Part shown: positions 16,305 to 25,548 of the stretch, piece after piece
How the letters are laid out: every line of letters starts with the position of its first letter
Position numbering within the stretch: the stretch's first letter is position 1
NCBI RefSeq assembly: GCF_030719295.1
Contig: NZ_CP120997.1
Coordinates: forward strand, 5,467,501-5,531,500
Direction: 5' to 3'
Origin: Streptomyces sp. Mut1
GTDB taxonomy: Bacteria; Actinomycetota; Actinomycetes; Streptomycetales; Streptomycetaceae
DNA length: 64,000 bases
Position numbers and translations under genes: made by a program
The notes under the pieces: model-generated
What the model was told of the DNA's origin: nothing
The model's input: only the letters and a program-made list of their open reading frames with translations
Database searches by the model: none

Positions 16305-17402
16305 ATGAGCGAGCAGAGCGGGAGCAGCCGAATACGGGCCACCGGCAAGCGCCGGAAGAAGTCCTCCCGCCGCCGCAGAGCGACCCGCACAGCCGCCTGG
16401 AGCCTGGCCGGCGTGGTCGTCGTGGGCGGAGCGGGGCTCGGATACGCCTACGTCCACCTCAACGGCAATCTCCAGGCCGTCGACATCAACACCGCGCTCG
16501 GCAAGGACCGCCCCAGCAACGTCGACAACGGCTCCGAGGACATCCTGGTCCTCGGCTCCGACTCCCGCTCCGGCGCCAACGGCGAGTACGGCACCGACGA
16601 GGGCGCGGCCCGCTCGGACACCGCGATGGTCGTCCACGTCAACAAGGGCCACAAATCCGCGAGTGTGGTCTCCATCCCGCGCGACACCCTCGTCACCCGG
16701 CCCGACTGCACGGGCGACGAGAGCGGCGAACCCGTCGCCGGACAGCGGCGGGCGATGTTCAACACGGCGTACGAGGTCGGCGGACCGGCCTGCGCGGTCA
16801 AGACCGTGGAATCGATGTCCGGCATCCGCATGGACCACTACATCGAGGTCGACTTCACCGGCTTCAAGAAGCTCGTCGACAAGCTCGGCGGCGTCGAGAT
16901 CACCACCAAGCAGGCGATCAACGACCCGGCGAGCCATCTGGACCTCGAACCCGGCACCCACACCCTGGACGGCGAGCAGTCCCTCGGCCTGGTCCGCACC
17001 CGCAAGAGCGTCGGAGACGGCAGCGACCTCGGCCGCATCCAGCTCCAGCAGGCCTTCATCAGGGCGCTGATGCAGCAGGCCAAGAGCGTGGGACTGCTCA
17101 ACGGCACCAAGCTCTACGGCATCGCCGACACCGCCACCAAGGCCATCACGACCGACTCCGACCTCGGCTCGGTCACCGAGCTGGCGCGCTTCGCGACCGG
17201 CCTCAAGGGGCTCGGCTCCGACGACGTCCACATGGTGACCCTGCCCGTCGAGTACGACCCCGCCGACCCCAACCGCGTCGTCCCGCTGGAGAAGGCCGGC
17301 GAACAGGTGTGGGACGCGCTGCGCCGGGACCGGCCGATTCCCGCGTCCGCCACCGAGCAGTCGGCCGGCGACAAGGGCGACGCGGGGCAGATCGTGCAGT
17401 GA
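16305..17402 (+). CDS. LytR-CpsA-Psr (LCP) family wall-polymer ligase
   Basis: LCP enzymes transfer lipid-linked glycopolymers onto peptidoglycan outside the membrane. 365 residues: a very basic cytoplasmic N-terminus (GKRRKKSSRRRRATRT), one membrane helix (residues ~30-50, AAWSLAGVVVVGGAGLGYAY), then the LCP domain. The domain shows ILVLGSDSR, the RSDTAMVVHV segment, SIPRDTLV with the catalytic Arg, MDHYIEVDFTGFKKLVD and LVRTRKS. The ATG at 16305 is preceded by GAGGAGACGG. It is monocistronic, between the rho terminator and its own at 17406. Its promoter looks ECF-type, fitting envelope-stress control. Confidence 0.92.
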   Translation: MSEQSGSSRIRATGKRRKKSSRRRRATRTAAWSLAGVVVVGGAGLGYAYVHLNGNLQAVDINTALGKDRPSNVDNGSEDILVLGSDSRSGANGEYGTDEGAARSDTAMVVHVNKGHKSASVVSIPRDTLVTRPDCTGDESGEPVAGQRRAMFNTAYEVGGPACAVKTVESMSGIRMDHYIEVDFTGFKKLVDKLGGVEITTKQAINDPASHLDLEPGTHTLDGEQSLGLVRTRKSVGDGSDLGRIQLQQAFIRALMQQAKSVGLLNGTKLYGIADTATKAITTDSDLGSVTELARFATGLKGLGSDDVHMVTLPVEYDPADPNRVVPLEKAGEQVWDALRRDRPIPASATEQSAGDKGDAGQIVQ

Positions 17403-17405
17403 CCG

Positions 17406-17432
17406 GGACGGCCGGGGAATACCCGGCCGTCC
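17406..17432 (+). terminator. Terminator of the LCP gene
   Basis: Perfect 11-bp stem GGACGGCCGGG / CCCGGCCGTCC with a GAATA loop, four bases after the stop. Confidence 0.85.
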
Positions 17433-17454
17433 ACCCCGGTTTTGGGAGATACGG

Positions 17455-17472
17455 CCAGTCCTGGCAGACTGG
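17455..17472. promoter_or_regulatory. Inverted repeat upstream of rpmE
   Basis: CCAGTC, CTGGCA, GACTGG: perfect six-base arms about 75 bases before the rpmE start. Possible operator or part of the promoter; no zinc-regulator (Zur) consensus is evident. Confidence 0.35.
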
Positions 17473-17545
17473 TACGTCGGCCCCGGTTCACGGACGCGCA
17501 ATCCGCGCGTACGACCCGGCGCCCTCCCGAACCTAGGAGAAACCC

Positions 17546-17767
17546 TTGAAGCGCGACATCCACCCCCAGTACGTCGAGACGCAGGTCAGCTGCACCTGTG
17601 GCGCGTCGTTCACCACCCGGTCCACGCTGGACAGCGGCGCCATCCGTGCCGACGTCTGCTCCGAGTGCCACCCGTTCTACACGGGCAAGCAGAAGATCCT
17701 CGACACCGGTGGCCGCGTGGCCCGCTTCGAGGCCCGCTTCGGCAAGACCGCCACCGCCAGCAAGTAG
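17546..17767 (+). CDS. rpmE: 50S ribosomal protein L31 (zinc-binding type)
   Basis: A 73-residue ribosomal protein bridging the two subunits. It is the zinc-carrying (C+) form: CTCG near residue 16 and CSECH near residue 37 provide the Cys cluster. Streptomyces also have a zinc-free L31 paralogue that replaces this one when zinc is low. The start is TTG at 17546, with AGGAGAAACCC upstream and the conserved KRDIHPQY immediately after. It lies between the LCP gene and prfA and is followed by a U-tract terminator. Confidence 0.96.
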   Translation: MKRDIHPQYVETQVSCTCGASFTTRSTLDSGAIRADVCSECHPFYTGKQKILDTGGRVARFEARFGKTATASK

Positions 17768-17785
17768 CGAGCCGTCCGCGCCGGT

Positions 17786-17828
17786 CCGCGGCGCCCTCTT
17801 CCCGGGGGCGCCGTGGCCGGCGTTTTTT
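17786..17828 (+). terminator. U-tract terminator after rpmE
   Basis: CCGCGGCGCCC (17786-17796) pairs with GGGCGCCGTGG (17806-17816) with one mismatch, followed by six T (17823-17828). One of the few canonical Rho-independent terminators in the window. Confidence 0.88.
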
Positions 17829-17917
17829 CCGGCCGGGGCACGGAACCCTCCGCGTCCCGCCCGGCAGGCAACCGCCGGCCGGCAGGTACGACCAGCGAAG
17901 GAACCAGGAGCCCGAAA

Positions 17918-18994
17918 ATGTTCGAGGCGGTCGAGGAACTGATCGGCGAGCACGCCGATCTCGAGAAGCAGCTCGCGGACCCCGCGGTCCACGCGGACCA
18001 GGGAAACGCGCGCAAGCTCAACAAGCGCTACGCCGAGCTGACCCCGATCGTCGCCACGTACCGCTCCTGGAAGCAGACCGGTGACGACATCGGGACCGCC
18101 CGCGAGCTCGCCGCCGACGACCCGGACTTCGCCGCCGAGGTCAAGGACCTGGAGAAGGAGCGCGAGGACCTCACCGAGAAGCTCCGCCTCCTGCTCGTAC
18201 CCCGGGACCCCAGCGACGACAAGGACGTGCTCCTGGAGATCAAGGCCGGGGCGGGCGGCGACGAGTCCGCGCTGTTCGCCGGCGATCTGCTGCGCATGTA
18301 CCTGCGCTACGCCGAGCGCGTCGGCTGGAAGACCGAGATCATCGACTCCACCGAGTCCGAGCTCGGCGGCTACAAGGACGTCCAGGTCGCCGTGAAGACC
18401 AAGGGCGGCAACGGGGCCACCGAACCCGGCCAGGGCGTGTGGGCCCGGATGAAGTACGAGGGCGGTGTGCACCGCGTGCAGCGCGTGCCCTCCACCGAGT
18501 CCCAGGGCCGCATCCACACCTCCGCCGCCGGCGTCCTCGTGACGCCCGAGGCCGAGGAGGTGGACGTCGAGATCCACGCCAACGACCTGCGCGTCGACGT
18601 CTACCGCTCGTCGGGCCCCGGCGGCCAGTCCGTCAACACGACCGACTCCGCCGTCCGCATCACACACCTGCCGACCGGCGTCGTCGCCTCCTGCCAGAAC
18701 GAGAAGAGCCAGCTCCAGAACAAGGAGCAGGCCATGCGCATCCTGCGCTCCCGCCTGCTGGCCGCCGCCCAGGAGGCCGCCGAGCAGGAAGCCTCGGACG
18801 TACGTCGCAGCCAGGTGCGCACGGTCGACCGGTCGGAGAAGATCCGTACCTACAACTTCCCGGAAAACCGGATCTCGGACCACCGCGTCGGCTTCAAGGC
18901 GTACAACTTGGACCAGGTCCTCGACGGAGACCTGGACGCGGTGATCCAGGCCTGTGTCGACGCCGACTCCGCGGCCAAGCTCGCCGCCGCCTGA
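17918..18994 (+). CDS. prfA: Peptide chain release factor 1
   Basis: Recognises UAA and UAG at the ribosomal A site and triggers peptide release. 358 residues, normal RF1 length. The GGQ motif is in [16 protein letters not shown] (residues ~228-243). The [13 protein letters not shown] segment and the C-terminal [20 protein letters not shown] are typical of class I factors. The ATG at 17918 follows AGGAGCCCGAAA. It heads an operon with prmC (43-base gap), whose product methylates the GGQ glutamine of this protein. Confidence 0.97.
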   Translation: MFEAVEELIGEHADLEKQLADPAVHADQGNARKLNKRYAELTPIVATYRSWKQTGDDIGTARELAADDPDFAAEVKDLEKEREDLTEKLRLLLVPRDPSDDKDVLLEIKAGAGGDESALFAGDLLRMYLRYAERVGWKTEIIDSTESELGGYKDVQVAVKTKGGNGATEPGQGVWARMKYEGGVHRVQRVPSTESQGRIHTSAAGVLVTPEAEEVDVEIHANDLRVDVYRSSGPGGQSVNTTDSAVRITHLPTGVVASCQNEKSQLQNKEQAMRILRSRLLAAAQEAAEQEASDVRRSQVRTVDRSEKIRTYNFPENRISDHRVGFKAYNLDQVLDGDLDAVIQACVDADSAAKLAAA

Positions 18995-19037
18995 CCTCAC
19001 CGCCCGCCCCGCTCGTGAACCCGTACGGAGAACCGCG

Positions 19038-19883
19038 ATGAACCTGCTGCTCGCCGAGGTGGCCCAGGCCACCCAGCGGCTGGCCGACGCCGGTGTTCCC
19101 TCACCGAGATTCGATGCCGAGGAACTCGCCGCGTTCGTGCACGGCGTCAAGCGGGGCGAGCTGCACAACGTGCCGGACGCCGACTTCGACGCCCGCTACT
19201 GGGAGACCGTCGCCCGCCGCGAGGCCCGCGAACCGCTCCAGCACATCACCGGACGCGCCTTCTTCCGCTACCTGGAGCTCCAGGTAGGACCCGGCGTCTT
19301 CGTGCCCAGGCCGGAGACCGAGTCGGTGGTCGGCTGGGCCATAGACGCCGTCCGCGCGATGGACGTCGTCGAGCCCCTGATCGTCGACCTGTGCACCGGC
19401 TCCGGCGCCATCGCCCTCGCCATGGCCCAGGAGGTGCCGCGCTCCCGCGTGCACGCCGTGGAGCTGTCCGAGGACGCCCTGAAGTGGACCCGGAAGAACG
19501 CCGAGGACTCGCGCGTCACCGTGCACCGCGGCGACGCCCTCACCGCCCTGCCCGAACTCGACGGCCAGGTCGACCTGGTGATCTCCAACCCGCCGTACAT
19601 CCCGCTCACCGAGTGGGAGTACGTGGCGCCGGAGGCCCGCGACCACGACCCCGAGATGGCGCTCTTCTCCGGCGAGGACGGCCTCGACACGATCCGCGGC
19701 ATCGAGCGCACCGCCCACCGTCTGCTCCGCCCCGGCGGCCTCGTCGTCATCGAGCACGCCGACACCCAGGGCGGCCAGGTGCCCTGGATCTTCACCGAGG
19801 AGCGGGGCTGGGCCGACGCGGCCGACCACCCGGACCTCAACCGGCGCCCCCGCTTCGCCACGGCCCGCAAGGCGATGCCGTGA
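19038..19883 (+). CDS. prmC: Release factor glutamine N5-methyltransferase
   Basis: SAM-dependent enzyme that methylates the GGQ glutamine of RF1 and RF2. 281 residues: helical N-terminal factor-binding domain (residues 1-80), then the Rossmann domain with IVDLCTGSGAIALAMA for SAM and the catalytic VISNPPYIP motif. Its substrate gene prfA lies immediately upstream. The stop overlaps the GTG of a 21-codon ORF by four bases (GTGA), which in turn overlaps the next gene, so translation appears coupled through the whole segment. Confidence 0.96.
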   Translation: MNLLLAEVAQATQRLADAGVPSPRFDAEELAAFVHGVKRGELHNVPDADFDARYWETVARREAREPLQHITGRAFFRYLELQVGPGVFVPRPETESVVGWAIDAVRAMDVVEPLIVDLCTGSGAIALAMAQEVPRSRVHAVELSEDALKWTRKNAEDSRVTVHRGDALTALPELDGQVDLVISNPPYIPLTEWEYVAPEARDHDPEMALFSGEDGLDTIRGIERTAHRLLRPGGLVVIEHADTQGGQVPWIFTEERGWADAADHPDLNRRPRFATARKAMP

Positions 19884-19945
19884 CCGGCGGCCACGAGCCG
19901 GACCCGTACCAGCCCTACCCGTACATGCTTGAGGAGGCCGGCTGA
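19880..19945 (+). CDS. 21-codon ORF coupled between prmC and the Sua5-type gene
   Basis: GTG-started ORF encoding MTGGHEPDPYQPYPYMLEEAG. It overlaps the prmC stop (GTGA) and its own stop overlaps the next ATG (TGATG). Its last codons contain the GAGGAGG that serves as the ribosome site of the following gene. It may be a real short peptide or only a relay that carries ribosomes to the next start. No family is recognised; the composition is Pro/Tyr-rich. Confidence 0.45.
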   Translation: MTGGHEPDPYQPYPYMLEEAG

Positions 19946-20592
19946 TGGCACGGCGATACGACTGCAACGACGCGACCGACCGTACGACGGGTCTGCGCGA
20001 GGCCGCGTCAGCCGTCCGCCGCGGCGAACTCGTCGTGCTGCCCACCGACACCGTCTACGGGATCGGCGCGGACGCCTTCAGTTCCGAGGCCGTCGGTGAC
20101 CTGCTGGAGGCCAAGGGCCGCGGCCGCAACATGCCCTCACCCGTCCTCATCGGCTCGCCGAACACCCTGCACGGCCTGGTCACCGACTTCTCCGAGCAGG
20201 CCTGGGAGCTGGTCGACGCCTTCTGGCCGGGCGCGCTGACGCTCGTCGCCAAGCACCAGCCCTCGTTGCAGTGGGACCTCGGTGACACCCGGGGCACCGT
20301 CGCCGTCCGGATGCCGCTGCACCCGGTCGCCATCGAACTGCTCACCGAGGTCGGCCCGATGGCCGTCTCCAGCGCCAACCTCACCGGCCACCCCTCGCCG
20401 GAGACCTGCGACGCCGCCCAGGAGATGCTCGGCGACTCCGTCTCGGTCTACCTCGACGGCGGGCCGACCCCGGGCATCGTGCCGTCCTCCATCGTGGATG
20501 TCAGCGGGAAGGTGCCCGTCCTGCTGCGCGCGGGCGCGCTCTCGGCCGAGGACCTGCGCAAGGTGGTACCCGACCTTGAGGTGGCCAATTGA
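19945..20592 (+). CDS. L-threonylcarbamoyladenylate synthase (Sua5/YciO/YrdC)
   Basis: Makes threonylcarbamoyl-AMP from threonine, bicarbonate and ATP, the first step of t6A formation at position 37 of ANN-decoding tRNAs. 215 residues, a single YrdC domain: GELVVLPTDTVYGIGADAF at residues ~29-47, KGRGRNMPSPVLIG, WPGALTLV, VAVRMPLHP and SSANLTGHPSP. It is shorter than B. subtilis-type Sua5, which has an extra C-terminal domain. The start ATG overlaps the stop of the 21-codon ORF; its own stop overlaps the TTG of the next gene. Confidence 0.93.
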   Translation: MARRYDCNDATDRTTGLREAASAVRRGELVVLPTDTVYGIGADAFSSEAVGDLLEAKGRGRNMPSPVLIGSPNTLHGLVTDFSEQAWELVDAFWPGALTLVAKHQPSLQWDLGDTRGTVAVRMPLHPVAIELLTEVGPMAVSSANLTGHPSPETCDAAQEMLGDSVSVYLDGGPTPGIVPSSIVDVSGKVPVLLRAGALSAEDLRKVVPDLEVAN

Positions 20593-21230
20593 CCGCCCCC
20601 GAGGGGCGTGGCATAGCGGGGCGGGCCGACACTTTCCGCATCCTCCACGTCAGCACCGGCAACGTCTGCCGCTCGCCGATCACCGAGCGGCTGACCCGCC
20701 ATGCCCTGGTGGACCGCCTCGGCGATCCCCTCCAGGGCGGGCTGATCGTGGAGAGCGCGGGCACCTGGGGCCACGAGGGCGCCCCCATGGAGGCCAACGC
20801 CGAGGTGGTGCTCGCCGACTTCGGGGCCGACGCCACCGGCTTCACCGGCCGTGAACTGCTCGACGAGCACGTGATCCGCGCCGACCTGGTCCTCACCGCC
20901 ACCCGCGACCACCGGGCCCAGGTGATCTCGATGGGCCACTCGGCCGGGCTGCGCACCTTCACGCTCAAAGAGTTCACCCGCCTGGTGCGGGCCATAGACC
21001 CGGCGACCCTGCCCGACGCCCGCGAGGAGGGCGTCGTGGAGCGCGCCCGCGCCCTGGTCCGGGCCGCCGCCGCGCTGCGCGGCTGGCTGCTGGCGCCGAC
21101 CGCGGAGGCCGACGAGGTGTACGACCCGTACGGCGCCCCGATCACGTTCTTCCGGTCCATCGGCGACGAGATCAGCCAGGCCCTGGACCCGGTCGTCACC
21201 GCGCTGACCGGCGTCCCCGCCCCGCACTGA
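20589..21230 (+). CDS. Low-molecular-weight PTP-like protein lacking the catalytic Cys
   Basis: A 213-residue member of the low-molecular-weight protein tyrosine phosphatase/arsenate reductase fold. The P-loop reads HVSTGNVCRSP (residues 20-30). The family signature is V-C-x-G-N-x-C-R-S-P, so the nucleophilic Cys is Ser22 (AGC at 20652-20654), while Arg28 and the second Cys are kept. The DP motif that usually carries the general acid may be present as YDPYG near the C-terminus. It is therefore probably inactive as a phosphatase and may be a phosphotyrosine-binding or scaffold protein. TTG start with TTGA overlap on the upstream stop. Confidence 0.85.
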   Translation: MTAPEGRGIAGRADTFRILHVSTGNVCRSPITERLTRHALVDRLGDPLQGGLIVESAGTWGHEGAPMEANAEVVLADFGADATGFTGRELLDEHVIRADLVLTATRDHRAQVISMGHSAGLRTFTLKEFTRLVRAIDPATLPDAREEGVVERARALVRAAAALRGWLLAPTAEADEVYDPYGAPITFFRSIGDEISQALDPVVTALTGVPAPH

Positions 21231-21378
21231 CCGTCCGGCCCCGCGGGGGCCGTCCACGCCGCGCCGAGGGCCGTACGGCGGCCCGGGGAGGACGTGGCGT
21301 ACCCACCGGGCCCCGGACAGCGGGTCCGCGAACCGGCCCCGCTCCACCCGGCCCACCCCGGGTGACATCGCCCCTTTG

Positions 21379-21413
21379 TCCGCGATGACAGCGGTCTGTG
21401 CAACCATCGCGGA
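21379..21413. promoter_or_regulatory. Inverted repeat overlapping a possible ECF promoter upstream of the WecA-like gene
   Basis: TCCGCGATG (21379-21387) and CATCGCGGA (21405-21413), perfect nine-base arms with 17 bases between. GCAACC at 21400-21405 followed after 16 bases by TGTC resembles the box upstream of the LCP gene. TAGTTA at 21445 is an alternative -10. Confidence 0.4.
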
Positions 21414-21493
21414 CGGCTCCGTGTCCTCAACCATGGGACCTGTCTAGTTAAGGTGTGGGCTGAGATGGCCGGCGACATTCTGTGGGGCAGCCC

Positions 21494-22903
21494 GTGCGTG
21501 ACTATTTGCTGACACTCTGTGTCACGGCCGCTGTGACCTACCTGCTCACCGGCCCGGTGCGCAAGTTCGCCATCGCGGTCGGGGCGATGCCCGCGATCCG
21601 CGCGCGCGACGTCCACCGCGAACCGACCCCGAGGCTCGGCGGCATCGCCATGTTCGGCGGGCTGTGCGCGGGCCTGATCGTCGCCAACCACCTGGCCAAC
21701 CTCGACGGTGTCTTCGACCGCTCCAGCGAGCCCAGGGCGCTGCTCTCCGGGGCGGCGCTGATCTGGCTGATCGGGGTGCTGGACGACAAGTTCGAGATCG
21801 ACGCCCTGATCAAGCTCGGCGGACAGATGCTCGCCGCGGCGGTCATGGTGCTCCAGGGCCTGACGATCCTGTGGCTGCCGATCCCGGGCGTCGGGACCGT
21901 GGCCCTCACCCCGTGGCAGGGCACGCTGCTCACCGTCGCGCTGGTCGTCATCACGATCAACGCGGTCAACTTCGTGGACGGGCTGGACGGTCTGGCGGCG
22001 GGCATGGTCCTGATCGCCGCCGCCGCGTTCTTCCTCTACACCTACCGGCTCTGGTACGGCCACACGATCGAGGCCGCCGCTCCGGCGACGCTGTTCGCCG
22101 CGATCCTGATGGGCATGTGCCTGGGCTTCCTGCCGCACAACATGCACCCCGCCCGGATCTTCATGGGCGACTCCGGCTCGATGCTGATCGGCCTCGTCCT
22201 GGCGGCCGGCGCGATCTCCGTGACCGGGCAGGTCGACCCGGACACCATGAAGATCTTCGAGGGCAGTGAGCGCCAGGCCACCCACGCGATGCTGCCGGTC
22301 TTCATCCCGCTGCTGCTGCCGCTGACCATCATCGCGATCCCGGCGGCCGACCTGGTGCTGGCGATCGTGCGGCGCACCTGGAACGGCCAGTCGCCCTTCG
22401 CGGCGGACCGCGGCCACCTGCACCACCGGCTGCTGGGGATCGGGCACTCGCACAGCCGGTCGGTGCTGATCATGTACTTCTGGTCGGCCCTGATCGCGTT
22501 CGGCGCGGTGGGTTACTCGGTGCACTCGACGTCCATGTGGATCGTGCTGGTGATCGTGGGGCTGAGTGCCCTGGGGCTGATCCTGCTGCTGATGCCGCGC
22601 TTCACCCCGCGTGCGCCGCACTGGGCGGAACGCTTCGTACCGCCCCGCTACCGCCGCAGACCGCGCGGTCCGGAGGGGGAGCCCGGGGCGGAGTCGTACG
22701 GCGCCGAGGAGGGCCAACAGGGGCCCCAGGACGGGCAGATGGAGCGGGAAGGGGCGGGTGGATCGCAGGACGGCGGCGGCGAGCGCCCGGCCGAGGCCGG
22801 CGCCCCGGTCGCCGCGGGTGTCTCCGGCGTCAACGGAGCGACCGCCATTGGTCACCGTTCGCGTTTCGCGGACCGCCGCGAGGCCGGTTCCACCCGTCGG
22901 TGA
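21494..22903 (+). CDS. WecA/MraY-type undecaprenyl-phosphate sugar-1-phosphate transferase
   Basis: Integral membrane enzyme that puts a sugar-1-phosphate, most likely GlcNAc-1-P, onto decaprenyl or undecaprenyl phosphate to start wall glycopolymer synthesis. About 470 residues with some eleven hydrophobic helices. Catalytic signatures: DVHREPTPRLGGIAMF, the aspartate-rich LIGVLDDKFEID, NAVNFVDGLDGLAAG, FMGDSGSMLIG and the histidine loop HLHHRLLGIGHSHSRS. The C-terminal ~100 residues are a charged Gly/Glu/Arg-rich cytoplasmic tail. I use GTG 21494; GTG 21482 would add four residues. It shares pathway logic with the LCP ligase upstream. Confidence 0.9.
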   Translation: MRDYLLTLCVTAAVTYLLTGPVRKFAIAVGAMPAIRARDVHREPTPRLGGIAMFGGLCAGLIVANHLANLDGVFDRSSEPRALLSGAALIWLIGVLDDKFEIDALIKLGGQMLAAAVMVLQGLTILWLPIPGVGTVALTPWQGTLLTVALVVITINAVNFVDGLDGLAAGMVLIAAAAFFLYTYRLWYGHTIEAAAPATLFAAILMGMCLGFLPHNMHPARIFMGDSGSMLIGLVLAAGAISVTGQVDPDTMKIFEGSERQATHAMLPVFIPLLLPLTIIAIPAADLVLAIVRRTWNGQSPFAADRGHLHHRLLGIGHSHSRSVLIMYFWSALIAFGAVGYSVHSTSMWIVLVIVGLSALGLILLLMPRFTPRAPHWAERFVPPRYRRRPRGPEGEPGAESYGAEEGQQGPQDGQMEREGAGGSQDGGGERPAEAGAPVAAGVSGVNGATAIGHRSRFADRREAGSTRR

Positions 22904-22935
22904 ACCGGGCACCGATGCCCAATAGCAGACAAATC

Positions 22936-22996
22936 GAAAGTGCGCCTCGCTCACACGTGCTCGTTAGCCCTCACGTGTGACAGCAAGCACACTTTC
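22936..22996. terminator. Interrupted stem after the WecA-like gene
   Basis: Outer GAAAGTG / CACTTTC and inner TCACACGTG / CACGTGTGA pair around a 12-nt loop, followed by TTGG. Probably the terminator that isolates the atp operon. Confidence 0.6.
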
Positions 22997-23022
22997 TTGG
23001 TAAAGACCTCATCAAATAGTTT

Positions 23023-23036
23023 GTGATACCGTTCAC
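23023..23036. promoter_or_regulatory. Perfect Crp-type site upstream of atpI
   Basis: GTGA, TACCGT, TCAC: an exact GTGA-N6-TCAC as recognised by Crp-family regulators, extended by one match to TGTGA. It is about 75 bases upstream of TACGCT (23111-23116), a likely -10 for the operon. Confidence 0.5.
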
Positions 23037-23162
23037 GAAGCCCGGTGACAGAGCCGAAGGACCTGATGTAGCACGGTCCATCGGCCCGAGGCATCGACTC
23101 GGACCGGGCCTACGCTCGTCCCTGACGACACACTGCCCACCCCCTGCAAGCGGAGCTGCCCC

Positions 23163-23600
23163 ATGCCGTCCAACGACGTCCGGACTCTCCTCCAGACCGC
23201 CGTACCCACCGCTGTCGCCGGCGCCGTAGCCGTCGCGATCAGCGCTGGTGTCGCCGGCGGCAAGGGAGCCCTGGGCGCGGTCGTCGGAACGGTCGTGGTC
23301 GTCCTCTTCATGGGGATCGGACTCATGGTCCTGCAGCGGACCGCCCGGTCCATGCCCCACCTCTTCCAGGCGATGGGGCTCGCGCTCTACACGGCGCAGC
23401 TCCTGCTGCTGTTCATCTTCGTCGCCGTATTCAAGAACACTTCTCTGTTCAACCCGAAGGCCTTCGCGATCACGCTGGTCGCGACGACCCTCGTGTGGAT
23501 CGGCGCACAGGCGCGTGCGCACATGAAGGCCAAGATCCTTTACGTCGAACCCGAGTCCGACAAGGGCGAGAAGCCCAGGAAACCGGGGTCCGAAGCGTGA
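23163..23600 (+). CDS. atpI: ATP synthase protein I
   Basis: Small membrane protein encoded at the head of many atp operons, thought to help assemble the c-ring or import magnesium. 145 residues with four hydrophobic helices (for example VAGAVAVAISAGVAGG and LLLLFIFVAVF) and a charged C-terminal tail (PESDKGEKPRKPG). Recognition rests mainly on position, size and topology since AtpI is poorly conserved. It is first gene of the operon, with TACGCT about 46 bases before the ATG, and is separated from atpB by 226 bases containing an inverted repeat. Confidence 0.9.
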   Translation: MPSNDVRTLLQTAVPTAVAGAVAVAISAGVAGGKGALGAVVGTVVVVLFMGIGLMVLQRTARSMPHLFQAMGLALYTAQLLLLFIFVAVFKNTSLFNPKAFAITLVATTLVWIGAQARAHMKAKILYVEPESDKGEKPRKPGSEA

Positions 23601-23674
23601 AGGGTAGGGGCGGAATAAACGCGGGGTCAGGACCCTGCTATCGTCCGGTTCCAACTGCGGCACTGCGGGCGCGT

Positions 23675-23715
23675 GCATGTGAGCTGACGCCTGCTCGATC
23701 GCGAGGCTCACATGC
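23675..23715. promoter_or_regulatory. Inverted repeat between atpI and atpB
   Basis: GCATGTGAGC (23675-23684) and GCTCACATGC (23706-23715) with a 21-nt loop. TGCTATCGT just upstream (near 23636) resembles an extended -10. May be a second promoter region or an mRNA-processing hairpin. Confidence 0.4.
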
Positions 23716-23826
23716 CTGACTGCCGCTCACACATCCGAAACACCAGTCCAGTGCCGAACCGCGGCTGTGCGCCGCGCCGACACAACGAGGTTGCCGTACC
23801 TATGCGCCACGCTGAAGGAGCCCGCG

Positions 23827-24965
<1,139 letters not shown>

Positions 24966-25002
24966 CCGGTCGCGAACAGCCCATTCGACGGAAGGCACTG
25001 AC

Positions 25003-25548
25003 GTGAACCCCCTGGTTCAGCTCGCGGCGGAGGAAGCGGAAAACCCGCTCATTCCGCCGATCCCTGAGCTCGTCATTGGCCTCATCGCTTTCGTCATCGT
25101 CTTCGGCTTCCTCGCCAAGAAGCTCCTCCCGAACATCAACAAGGTTCTGGAAGAGCGCCGCGAGGCCATCGAAGGCGGTATCGAAAAGGCCGATGCGGCC
25201 CAGACCGAGGCCCAGAGCGTTCTTGAGCAGTACAAGGCTCAGCTCGCCGAGGCCCGCCACGAAGCCGCTCGTATGCGCCAGGAGGCGCAGGAGCAGGGCG
25301 CCGTGATCCTGCAGGAAATGCGCGAGGAGGGGCAGCGCCAGCGCGACGAGATCGTCGCCGCCGGCCACGCCCAGATCGAGGCCGACCGCAAGGCCGCCGC
25401 CTCGGCACTGCGCCAGGACGTGGGCAAGCTCGCCACCGACCTGGCCGGCAAGCTCGTCGGCGAGTCCCTGGAGGACCACGCCCGGCAGAGTGGCACCGTC
25501 GACCGCTTCCTCGACGAGCTCGAGGCGAAGGCCGAGGCCGTCCGATGA
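25003..25548 (+). CDS. atpF: ATP synthase F0 subunit b
   Basis: Peripheral stalk subunit. 181 residues: one N-terminal membrane helix (residues ~20-42, PELVIGLIAFVIVFGFLAKK), then a long coiled coil (EERREAIEGGIEKADAAQTE onward) that reaches F1. GTG start at 25003. The stop overlaps the atpH start by four bases (ATGA). Unlike mycobacteria, b and delta are separate genes here. Confidence 0.95.
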   Translation: MNPLVQLAAEEAENPLIPPIPELVIGLIAFVIVFGFLAKKLLPNINKVLEERREAIEGGIEKADAAQTEAQSVLEQYKAQLAEARHEAARMRQEAQEQGAVILQEMREEGQRQRDEIVAAGHAQIEADRKAAASALRQDVGKLATDLAGKLVGESLEDHARQSGTVDRFLDELEAKAEAVR

